A DNA stretch of 5,312 nucleotides from an uncultured Lachnospiraceae bacterium (GCA_947177465.1 CAMWUP010000180.1:1-5312), one strand, 5' to 3'. Shown: positions 1-4,838, numbered from the stretch's first letter. Numbers and translations: made by a program. Notes: generated from the sequence alone by a model not told the origin.

Positions 1-492
1 AATCAATGAATTTCACGAGCCAAAGACAGAAAAGGGAAAGCGTAAAATCCCGATGGCCTTAAAAGCATATCAGATTCTGAAAAGACAAAAACTCTGGAAA
101 GCTGAAATTGAAGCCAAAGGAAAGAAAGCGTCAGAGGGATTTGAAGACTTGGTATTTGTTACTACAAGGAATGCTCCCGTCAGCCAAAACGACACTGACT
201 TGGTTATGAAAATTATTTCAGACCGAATAGCTGAAAAACATGAGAACTTTAAACCATTACTCCCCGCACGCTTAGACATACATTTGCAACTAGATGCATC
301 GAGCGTGGCATGAATCCCAAAACACTGCAGGTTATTTTAGGGCATTCGAGTGTCAATATCACAATGAACCTGTATTGCCATGTGACGGAAGATACGCTCA
401 TATCCGAGATGAGCAAATTTGAAGCGGTAGAATCTGAAAAAAGCTTCAACCGTCAAATTGGTAGTAAAAAATCTTTACACCAAGTGGGGTAA
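1..492 (+). pseudogene. Tyrosine integrase (Tn916/phage type), 5'-truncated by the window edge and frameshifted
   Basis: C-terminal catalytic part of a tyrosine recombinase that would cut and rejoin DNA to integrate or excise a mobile element. Reading frame 2 is open from the left edge to 313 and carries the beta-hairpin region with the PKTEKGKRKIPM motif. From about 262 the homology continues in frame 1: TLRHTFATR (catalytic Arg codon 274-276), then VILGHSSVN (His codon 343-345) and NLYCHV, whose Tyr (codon 373-375) is the expected nucleophile, ending at TAA 490-492. One base is missing at the run of four C at 262-265. A fifth C would restore one frame, although the first His of the HxxR motif would then read Arg (RTLR). 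The N-terminal arm- and core-binding domains lie outside the window. As written, the protein stops before the Arg, His and Tyr of the active site, so it is probably inactive, unless the missing C is a sequencing error. Confidence 0.88.
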
Positions 493-503
493 AGATGGTG
501 TAA
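471..503. repeat. Two overlapping, mutually exclusive inverted repeats at the integrase 3' end
   Basis: ATCTTTAC (471-478) pairs perfectly with GTAAAGAT (489-496). TTACACC (475-481) pairs perfectly with GGTGTAA (497-503). The two share bases 475-478, so only one stem can form at a time. On the minus strand the first stem is followed by a run of T (complement of the A run 466-470), the layout of an intrinsic terminator for leftward transcription. No minus-strand gene is seen in the window that would use it. Alternatively these are integrase binding or attachment-end sequences, which often lie just beyond the int gene in such elements. The pairing is directly visible; the function is not established. 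Confidence 0.5.
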
Positions 504-531
504 TTTCTAAAAATCAACTCAATAAATCCTT

Positions 532-548
532 AATTTTCAAGGAAAATT
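532..548. repeat. Short perfect inverted repeat in the integrase/670 intergenic region
   Basis: AATTTTC (532-538) and GAAAATT (542-548) are separated by AAG. The stem is AT-rich and has no T run after it, so it is a poor terminator. It lies 10 bases before the first AACA box of the downstream promoter and may mark the border of the regulatory region or be chance. Confidence 0.3.
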
Positions 549-558
549 CCTCACAATT

Positions 559-610
559 AACATTTCCGAAACAAAAGTCAAACATTATGCAAACAATAAG
601 GTGTTATCCT
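559..610 (+). promoter_or_regulatory. Promoter of the 670 gene: four 11-bp-spaced AACA boxes plus extended -10
   Basis: Boxes AACATTT (559), AACAAAA (570), AACATTA (581) and AACAATA (592) start at exactly 11-bp steps. Thirteen bases after the start of the last box is TATCCT (605-610), preceded by TG plus one base (602-604), an extended -10 with no recognisable -35. Transcription would start near 617, leaving a leader of about 50 bases. Tandem direct repeats of one helical turn in place of a -35 are typical of sites for OmpR/PhoB-family activators, and an OmpR-family regulator is encoded at 2416. The same arrangement, with the same 13-base distance to the -10, recurs at 1407-1458. Regulation by that protein is inferred. 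Confidence 0.65.
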
Positions 611-651
611 CATACCATCAAATGAAATGCAAAAACAATGTTGAGCAGAAG

Positions 652-660
652 AAAGGAAGG
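652..660 (+). promoter_or_regulatory. Ribosome binding site deciding the ATG start at 670
   Basis: AAAGGAAGG lies nine bases before ATG 670. It supports that start over the in-frame GTG at 601, which is upstream of the -10 hexamer and so would not be transcribed from the predicted promoter. Confidence 0.75.
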
Positions 661-669
661 TATTGCATA

Positions 670-1038
670 ATGAAAAAGAGTACGTTTACAGCAATGATTT
701 TAGGAACAATCGGAGGAATTTTGTTTGCGCTTGGCATGTGTATGGTATTGATTCCGGAATGGAATGCGTTTCGGCAGGGTGTCGTTATGGGAGTTATCGG
801 CGCGGTCGTGCTGCTGGTCATGGTGCTTGTGTGGAGAAGGATGGAAAACAAGGCGCCGATAAAATTGTCCGGCAAGACAATCGGCGCGACACTGATAGGC
901 ATCGCCGGCGCGCTGCTGTTTGGTGTCGGCATGTGTCTGACGATGGTTTGGAGCAATATGGTGGCAGGCATTGTTGTAGGAATTGCGGGAATTATAGTTC
1001 TACTTTGTCTGATTCCGTTTATAAAAGGATTGAAATAA
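670..1038 (+). CDS. Small four-helix membrane protein with internal duplication
   Basis: A 122-residue, strongly hydrophobic protein predicted to lie in the cytoplasmic membrane. It consists of two similar halves, each with two membrane helices: roughly residues 7-27 and 36-55, then 72-92 and 97-117. Both halves have a glycine-rich first helix ending in the motif GMC (FALGMCM and FGVGMCL), an aromatic or charged turn containing a Trp (PEWNAF and VWSNM), and a second helix rich in Gly, Val and Ile. A polar linker with the sequence RRMENKAPIK joins them. No catalytic motif is visible. The ATG is chosen because of its ribosome binding site. The 80-base gap to the 1119 gene has no terminator, so the two are probably co-transcribed from the box-type promoter at 559-610. 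The family looks familiar from Clostridia, usually as an uncharacterised protein; no function is assigned. A structural or stress-responsive envelope role is a guess from context. Confidence 0.85.
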   Translation: MKKSTFTAMILGTIGGILFALGMCMVLIPEWNAFRQGVVMGVIGAVVLLVMVLVWRRMENKAPIKLSGKTIGATLIGIAGALLFGVGMCLTMVWSNMVAGIVVGIAGIIVLLCLIPFIKGLK

Positions 1039-1105
1039 TAAGCTGTTATTCTTTTATCGGCAAATAAGAATTTCGCAATCACGAAAGTGAAATATAAAAA
1101 GAAAT

Positions 1106-1111
1106 GGAGGG
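1106..1111 (+). promoter_or_regulatory. Ribosome binding site deciding the GTG start at 1119
   Basis: GGAGGG (1106-1111) lies seven bases before GTG 1119. The in-frame ATG at 1104 overlaps this site and has no comparable site of its own, so initiation at GTG is preferred. Confidence 0.75.
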
Positions 1112-1118
1112 AAAAGCT

Positions 1119-1427
1119 GTGGCAAAATCAAAAGTAGTAAAGGGAAATGAGAAGCTTGCAAGAGGAGTAACTGGCAGTTATAAGAAAATAGAAGAAGGAG
1201 TAGTTGGCGGCTATAAGAAAATAGAAGAAGGAGTGGTTGGCGGCTACAAGAAAATGGAGAGAGGAGCGGTAGGCGGTTTCAACAAAATAGTAGATAAGTT
1301 TGTGGACAATTTTCTGACGAAAGAGGGAGAATCCGTAGAAGAGGCAAGGGCGCGGCTGGCGGCGGAGCAGAAGGAAAGGGAAATGAAGAGCGCCGCAGAG
1401 CGTGGACACAATTTGGACACAAATTAA
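1119..1427 (+). CDS. Small charged protein with four 11-residue amphipathic repeats
   Basis: A 102-residue protein without a signal peptide or membrane helix, beginning MAKSKVVKGNEK from GTG. Residues 17-60 consist of four consecutive 11-residue units: VTGSYKKIEEG, VVGGYKKIEEG, VVGGYKKMERG and AVGGFNKIVDK. Hydrophobic residues fall at unit positions 1, 5 and 8, and Lys/Glu between them, which on a helix gives one apolar stripe with charged flanks. This pattern suits membrane-surface binding or an 11-residue-type coiled coil. Then come KFVDNFLTKEGE and a charged Glu/Arg/Ala-rich helix (about residues 73-95), and a short tail, GHNLDTN. The tail codons overlap the regulatory boxes of the next promoter. 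Related small proteins with KFVD-F-L-and-EEA-AR-type ends appear common in Clostridia, but I know of no assigned function. Probably co-transcribed with the 670 gene. Lipid or peptidoglycan-proximal binding is inference only. Confidence 0.82.
   Translation: MAKSKVVKGNEKLARGVTGSYKKIEEGVVGGYKKIEEGVVGGYKKMERGAVGGFNKIVDKFVDNFLTKEGESVEEARARLAAEQKEREMKSAAERGHNLDTN
1167..1298 (+). repeat. Four tandem 33-bp repeats inside the 1119 gene
   Basis: Units begin at 1167, 1200, 1233 and 1266. Units 1 and 2 differ at 4 of 33 positions and units 2 and 3 at 6 of 33, mostly third-codon or conservative changes. Unit 4 is more diverged. The in-frame length means copy number could change without breaking the gene. 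Confidence 0.85.
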
Positions 1428-1458
1428 AAACAAAACAGAAACAAAAGTATGCTATAAT
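1407..1458 (+). promoter_or_regulatory. Promoter of the sensory operon: four 11-bp-spaced (C/A)ACAA boxes plus extended -10
   Basis: Boxes CACAATT (1407), CACAAAT (1418), AACAAAA (1429) and AACAAAA (1440) start at exact 11-bp steps. A consensus TATAAT (1453-1458) follows, preceded by TGC (1450-1452), which makes it an extended -10; there is no good -35. Transcription would start near 1465. The distance from last box to -10 is 13 bases, identical to the promoter at 559-610. The first two boxes are part of a longer repeat, TGGACACAA at 1403 and 1414, inside the last codons of the 1119 gene. The likely activator is the OmpR-family regulator encoded at 2416, which would make the operon autoregulated; that link is inferred. 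Confidence 0.75.
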
Positions 1459-1459
1459 A

Positions 1460-1478
1460 CCCCTATATCTTACAGGGG
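1460..1478. promoter_or_regulatory. Inverted repeat over the start of transcription and ribosome binding site of the 1488 gene
   Basis: CCCCT (1460-1464) and AGGGG (1474-1478) are separated by nine bases. The right arm is the first part of the ribosome binding site GGGGAGG (1475-1481). If transcription starts near 1465, the left arm is mostly not transcribed, so an operator-like DNA site is as likely as an RNA hairpin. It is short and may be incidental. Confidence 0.3.
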
Positions 1479-1487
1479 AGGCGTCCG

Positions 1488-2423
1488 ATGAATTTACAGA
1501 GAATGAAAGAGCGGTCAAAGAATATATGCAGAAAAGTATTCTTTTTGCCTCCGATTCCGACCCTGCTGATTTCGATACCGGCTTACATGCTTGTGATTTA
1601 TGCGCTTGCAGGAGAGAATGTGAATCCGTTTATTGCATATGCTTCGTATTTTTGGTCTGCCTACGCAGTTGTCATTACCATTACGGGCATCGTGGGCGTG
1701 GTACGTTTTGTACGGCAGGGGATGGGAGAGCATCCGCTTGTAAAAAGGGTACGAGGCATTCCCGTGGTTAACAGATATTTGAGAGAAGACAGGTTCAGAG
1801 CGGAGGCGGCTCTGTATTTGGGGTTTCTGATTAATCTTTTTTATGCTGGCGTAAAAATGTTTTCCGGCATCCTTTATCAATCCGTGTGGTTTGTAACCTT
1901 GGCTGTATACTATATTCTGCTTGCCGTCATGCGCTTTTCTCTGCTGCATTATGTGAGAAAGCAGGGAAGAGACATAGTTTCCGAGTGGAAAAGATATCGG
2001 CTGTGCGGGACCATTTTGCTGCTGATGAATTTTGCACTGGCGGGCATTGTTATTTTGGTTATACATCAGAACAGCGGCTTTGCATACCCGGGCGTACTGA
2101 TTTACATTATGGCGATGTATGCTTTTTATGCGACGATTACGGCTGTATGGAATGTGGCAAAATTCAGAAAGTATGGAAGTCCCGTTTTGTCAGCGGCAAA
2201 GGTGATTAATCTGACGGCTGCAATGGTGTCCATGCTTTCTCTGGAAACCGCCATGCTGACGCAGTTCGGCGCGGCAGATGATGCAAATTTCCGGCAGATT
2301 ATGACGGCGTCAACCGGAGCGGGCGTAAGTCTTATTGTGCTGGGAATGGCAGTCTATATGATGATACATGCAACCCGAAAATTAAAGGACAACAATGGAA
2401 AAGGAGATACAATTTATGGTTAA
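1488..2423 (+). CDS. Eight-helix integral membrane protein, candidate sensor partner of the kinase
   Basis: A 311-residue polytopic membrane protein starting at ATG 1488, six bases after GGGGAGG. Predicted helices lie at about residues 18-41, 48-73, 107-130, 132-155, 171-193, 199-222, 235-258 and 268-294. The loop at 74-105 is basic and likely cytoplasmic (positive-inside reasoning), as are the Arg/Lys-rich segment at 155-170 and the C-terminal tail. A notable conserved-looking stretch is NLFYAGVKMFSGILYQSVWF (116-135), at the third and fourth helices. I see no transporter, enzyme or ATP-binding signature and cannot name the family. Its stop overlaps the response regulator start by eight bases, so the two are co-translated. 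First-gene position in a two-component operon, together with a kinase lacking an external sensing domain, suggests that it perceives or transmits the signal; this is inference. Transport of an antimicrobial or lipid is an alternative. Confidence 0.85.
   Translation: MNLQRMKERSKNICRKVFFLPPIPTLLISIPAYMLVIYALAGENVNPFIAYASYFWSAYAVVITITGIVGVVRFVRQGMGEHPLVKRVRGIPVVNRYLREDRFRAEAALYLGFLINLFYAGVKMFSGILYQSVWFVTLAVYYILLAVMRFSLLHYVRKQGRDIVSEWKRYRLCGTILLLMNFALAGIVILVIHQNSGFAYPGVLIYIMAMYAFYATITAVWNVAKFRKYGSPVLSAAKVINLTAAMVSMLSLETAMLTQFGAADDANFRQIMTASTGAGVSLIVLGMAVYMMIHATRKLKDNNGKGDTIYG
2401..2406 (+). promoter_or_regulatory. Ribosome binding site deciding the ATG start at 2416
   Basis: AAGGAG lies nine bases before ATG 2416, within the end of the preceding gene. 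It excludes the in-frame ATG at 2395, which would add seven residues ahead of the usual regulator N-terminus and has no good site of its own. Confidence 0.8.
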
Positions 2424-3087
2424 TATCCTTGTAGTGGAAGATGATGTGAAGCTGAATCAGATTGTCTGTACTTATTTAAATGACAGCGGTTTTCAGACAA
2501 AGGGCTGTCTGGGGGCAAATGAGGCCTATGAGGAAATGTACAACAACCTGTATGAACTGATTATCTCCGATATTATGATGCCTGAGATTGACGGGTTTGA
2601 ATTTGCCCGCACAGTCAGGCAGGTAAATTCAAACATTCCCATTCTGTTTATGTCTGCGAAGGATGACCTGCCGTCAAAGCAAAAAGGCTTTCAGCTCGGT
2701 ATAGACGATTACATGGTAAAGCCCGTAGAACTGGCTGAGCTTCTGCTGCGGGTAAAGGCGCTGCTGCGCAGGGCGAATATTGAGACGGAGCGGAGGCTTG
2801 TGGCAGGAAATTTGGTGCTGGACGCAGATGGCATGAGCGCGGAGATTGATGGTGAGGAGATTGCGCTTACAACGAGGGAGTTCAACATCATATATAAAAT
2901 GTTGTCCTATCCGAAAAAGACATTTTCGAGGGCGCAGCTTATGGACGAGTTCTGGGGTATGGACAGTGACACAAGCCTTCGCGCAGTGGACGTCTATGTG
3001 ACAAAGCTTCGGGATAAATTATCAGCCTGCGACGGATTTAAAATTGTGACGGTAAGGGGACTTGGATATAAGGCGGTGCTGCAATGA
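2416..3087 (+). CDS. OmpR/PhoB-family response regulator
   Basis: A 223-residue cytoplasmic transcription regulator that accepts phosphate from a partner histidine kinase and binds direct-repeat DNA. The receiver domain (residues 1-118) has the acidic pair E8-D9, the phospho-acceptor D52 in ISDIMMP, the switch residue S80 and the invariant K102 followed by P103. The C-terminal winged-helix domain (about 127-222) contains LTTREFNI, a recognition helix with RAVDVYVTKLRDKL, and the wing ending VRGLGYK, all typical of the OmpR class. Length and residues are standard, so it should be active. The start is ATG 2416 (MVNILVVEDD). Its stop overlaps the kinase ATG (ATGA, 3084-3087), making the kinase its evident partner. 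The two arrays of four 11-bp-spaced ACA boxes at 559-598 and 1407-1446 are its likely targets. It resembles regulators called VanR-like, PhoP-like or ResD-like, but the exact orthologue cannot be told from sequence reading alone. Confidence 0.96.
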   Translation: MVNILVVEDDVKLNQIVCTYLNDSGFQTKGCLGANEAYEEMYNNLYELIISDIMMPEIDGFEFARTVRQVNSNIPILFMSAKDDLPSKQKGFQLGIDDYMVKPVELAELLLRVKALLRRANIETERRLVAGNLVLDADGMSAEIDGEEIALTTREFNIIYKMLSYPKKTFSRAQLMDEFWGMDSDTSLRAVDVYVTKLRDKLSACDGFKIVTVRGLGYKAVLQ

Positions 3088-4181
3088 AAAAAGAGAAAAG
3101 GAAGGATTCGGGACGGGTAAAGAAATGGCAGTTTGCGATTTCTCTTTTTGCTATTTACTGGGGTATGCTTCTTCTGATGTCGGGTATTCATTCGGGGCTG
3201 ATTGTGATGATGGAGGAGCTGCAGTGGCATGCGTCCGTCAAGTCAGGGGTTCCGATTTTGTACTGGGGAGCAGTGGCGGCAGGACTTACCATGTTCGCAA
3301 GACGGAAAATAAAAAATGCGTATGAAGAACCCTTGTACAAAATGGCGGAAGCGACAAAGAAGGTGGCGGAAGGAGATTTTTCCGTCTATGTTCCGACTAT
3401 TCATACAGCGGATAAGCGGGATTATCTGGACATTATGATTCTTGATTTTAATAAGATGGTGGAGGAGCTGGGCAGTATTGAAACGTTAAAGACGGATTTT
3501 GTATCCAATGTATCCCATGAAATGAAAACGCCTATCTCCATTATTAAAAATTATGCGGAGCTGCTTCAGACAGAACAAATGCCGGAAGAGAAAAGAATCG
3601 AATATGCAGAGGCTGTTGAGAACGCCGCAGCAAGGCTCTCCGGCTTAATCGGCAATATACTGAAGCTGAATAAGCTGGAAAACCAAAATATTACGCCGCG
3701 AGTGGAGCGTTATGATGTATGCAGGCAGTTGTGCGAGTGTATCCTGCAGTTTGAGGATGCGTGGGAGGAAAAGGGGATTGCGCTTGAAACGGAAATCGAA
3801 GATATGGCGATGGTAAAGGCGGACGGCAATCTTATGGAGCTGGTGTGGAACAATCTGCTTGGCAATGCAGTAAAGTTTACGGAAGCAGGAGGAAGCATTA
3901 TGGTTAGTCAGACATCGGACGAAAACTATATCAGAGTGACAGTGTCTGATACGGGATGTGGGATGAGTCGGGAAAGTATACGGCACATTTTCGATAAATT
4001 TTATCAGGGGGATACTTCCCATTCAGGGGAGGGAAACGGATTGGGGCTGGCGCTGGTAAAGAGAGTGCTGGAGCTAATGGACGGTGATATCCAGGTGGTC
4101 AGCGCGGAAGGAAGGGGAAGTACCTTTACAGTGACCCTGCCTGTGGCGGATATCCGCGAAGCAAATGGAGGCGTACAATAG
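3084..4181 (+). CDS. HAMP-containing sensor histidine kinase with minimal external loop
   Basis: A 365-residue membrane kinase that autophosphorylates on His and passes phosphate to the regulator encoded immediately upstream. Order of parts: basic N-terminus (1-14); first membrane helix (about 15-42); an external segment of only about a dozen residues; second helix (about 56-72); HAMP linker (about 73-130, with P83 and the EGDFSV segment); dimerisation helix with SNVSHEMKTP and phospho-acceptor H145; and the ATP-binding domain with N-box ELVWNNLLGNAVKF (N257, N261), G1 box DTGCG (289-293), F box FDKFYQGD and G2 box GEGNGLGLAL (315-324). All catalytic motifs are intact. The near-absence of an external domain resembles intramembrane-sensing kinases (BceS/LiaS type), which rely on a membrane partner; the 8-helix protein encoded at 1488 is the obvious candidate. 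Its own ribosome binding site is weak (AAGG at 3070-3073), consistent with coupling through the ATGA overlap. Confidence 0.96.
   Translation: MKKEKRKDSGRVKKWQFAISLFAIYWGMLLLMSGIHSGLIVMMEELQWHASVKSGVPILYWGAVAAGLTMFARRKIKNAYEEPLYKMAEATKKVAEGDFSVYVPTIHTADKRDYLDIMILDFNKMVEELGSIETLKTDFVSNVSHEMKTPISIIKNYAELLQTEQMPEEKRIEYAEAVENAAARLSGLIGNILKLNKLENQNITPRVERYDVCRQLCECILQFEDAWEEKGIALETEIEDMAMVKADGNLMELVWNNLLGNAVKFTEAGGSIMVSQTSDENYIRVTVSDTGCGMSRESIRHIFDKFYQGDTSHSGEGNGLGLALVKRVLELMDGDIQVVSAEGRGSTFTVTLPVADIREANGGVQ
4167..4171 (+). promoter_or_regulatory. Ribosome binding site for the GTG start at 4181
   Basis: GGAGG inside the last kinase codons lies nine bases before GTG 4181. The GTG shares one base with the kinase stop (TAGTG, 4179-4183), so translation is probably coupled. 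Confidence 0.75.
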
Positions 4182-4738
4182 TGGGCGAAACAGAAAAAAG
4201 ACAGAAGGATTTTGTGGGATATGAGTACAAAGAAGTGACGGCGGAGGGCAGCAGGCTTTCTTTTTTACTTGACGGGTATGAAAATTTTGGCTGGAAGCCT
4301 GATGAACGCCTGATGGAAAACGGGCAGGGCAGAGAGGTCTTGGCTCAGACGAAAAAAGCGACGCTGTGGCTGAAGCGGGACCGGAAGATTATCAATAAAA
4401 TGGAACTGACAAGGCTGCAAAGAAATTTTGAGGCGTGTGTCGATGAGATAGATAAGCTGGAAAAAGAAAAAACTTCTGCGGCAGCAATGTATGCGCTTGC
4501 GCTTGGTATTATCGGAACTGCATTTATGGCAGGCGCTACCTTTGCCGTGACGGCGCAGCCGCCGCATATTATTTTGTGCATCATCCTTGCGGTGCCGGGT
4601 TTTCTTGGATGGATATTGCCCTGTTTTCTTTATAAACAGGTTCAGAAAAAACAGACAGAAAAGCTCACGCCGCTGATTGAAGCAAAATATGATGAGATTT
4701 ATGAGCTGTGTGAGAAAGGAAACAGGTTGTTATATTGA
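4181..4738 (+). CDS. Two-helix membrane protein at the end of the sensory operon
   Basis: A 185-residue protein of unknown function. Residues 1-70 form a soluble, aromatic and charged domain containing FVGYEYKEVT, a DGYENFGWKPDE segment and a basic stretch, LWLKRDRKI. Residues 70-97 (NKMELTRLQRNFEACVDEID then KLEKEK) are a likely amphipathic or coiled-coil helix. Two membrane helices follow at about 100-124 and 129-151, joined by a short QPPH turn. The tail at 152-185 is charged and helical (KQVQKKQTEKL and EAKYDEIYELCEKGNRLLY), so both ends probably lie in the cytoplasm. There is no signal peptide and no catalytic motif. It is the last gene of the operon and overlaps the kinase by one base, which suggests that it works with or is a product of the sensory system. 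An accessory modulator of the kinase or an envelope effector are both possible; neither is shown. Confidence 0.85.
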   Translation: MGETEKRQKDFVGYEYKEVTAEGSRLSFLLDGYENFGWKPDERLMENGQGREVLAQTKKATLWLKRDRKIINKMELTRLQRNFEACVDEIDKLEKEKTSAAAMYALALGIIGTAFMAGATFAVTAQPPHIILCIILAVPGFLGWILPCFLYKQVQKKQTEKLTPLIEAKYDEIYELCEKGNRLLY

Positions 4739-4754
4739 AGAAATCATTTTTTAG

Positions 4755-4783
4755 TTGACGTAATTTTTTTATTTTGATAGCAT
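4755..4783 (+). promoter_or_regulatory. Predicted sigma-A promoter of the transglutaminase-like gene
   Basis: TTGACG (4755-4760) and TAGCAT (4778-4783) are separated by 17 bases, with TGA immediately before the -10 (extended -10). Matches to consensus are five of six and four of six. Transcription would start near 4790. Unlike the promoters at 559 and 1407 it has a real -35 and no 11-bp-spaced ACA boxes, so this gene is probably outside the two-component regulon. The T-rich DNA here has no hairpin before it, so no clear terminator for the sensory operon is seen. Confidence 0.55.
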
Positions 4784-4803
4784 TTAAGCAGAGCAGGCGC
4801 CTA

Positions 4804-4838
4804 CTCCTAAAAATATTAGGAGGTTGTGACAAATCACA
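4804..4838 (+). promoter_or_regulatory. Leader hairpins masking the ribosome binding site of the 4838 gene
   Basis: CTCCTAA (4804-4810) pairs perfectly with TTAGGAG (4816-4822) across a five-base loop, burying most of the ribosome binding site AGGAGG (4818-4823). A second small stem, TGTGA (4825-4829) with TCACA (4834-4838), fills the gap between that site and the ATG, which is unusually long at 14 bases. Together they suggest that translation is limited by RNA structure. The pairing is seen directly; regulation is inferred. Confidence 0.5.

Noticed and set aside
310..492. Separate small gene starting at ATG 310
   Set aside because: The homology to integrases continues without a break upstream of this ATG in the same frame (TLRHTFATR from 268), so it is the 3' part of the broken integrase and not an independent gene.
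494..627. Open frame 2 continuing past the integrase stop to about 627
   Set aside because: It has no start signal and no recognisable composition, and it covers the promoter boxes; it is a chance open stretch.
601..669. 23-residue N-terminal extension of the 670 protein from GTG 601
   Set aside because: It has no ribosome binding site, overlaps the predicted -10, and the extension is polar and unlike the rest; ATG 670 has a good site.
618..1082. Long minus-strand frame of 154 codons opposite the 670 gene
   Set aside because: It is a mirror of a hydrophobic gene with no ribosome binding site and no recognisable domain; the + strand gene has start signals and a clear membrane pattern.
1046..1090. 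Possible terminator between the 670 and 1119 genes (ATTCTT with AAGAAT at 1048-1071, and TCAC-GAAA-GTGA at 1079-1090)
   Set aside because: The stems are only six and four base pairs, AT-rich or short, and no T run follows either, so read-through is expected.
1515..2066. Minus-strand frame of 183 codons opposite the 1488 gene
   Set aside because: It lacks a plausible start context and shows low-complexity composition expected of an antisense shadow.
4825..4838. CRP-like site TGTGA-N4-TCACA
   Set aside because: The half-sites match but the spacing is four and not six bases, and the site lies downstream of the predicted transcription start at the ATG; a small RNA stem is the simpler reading.
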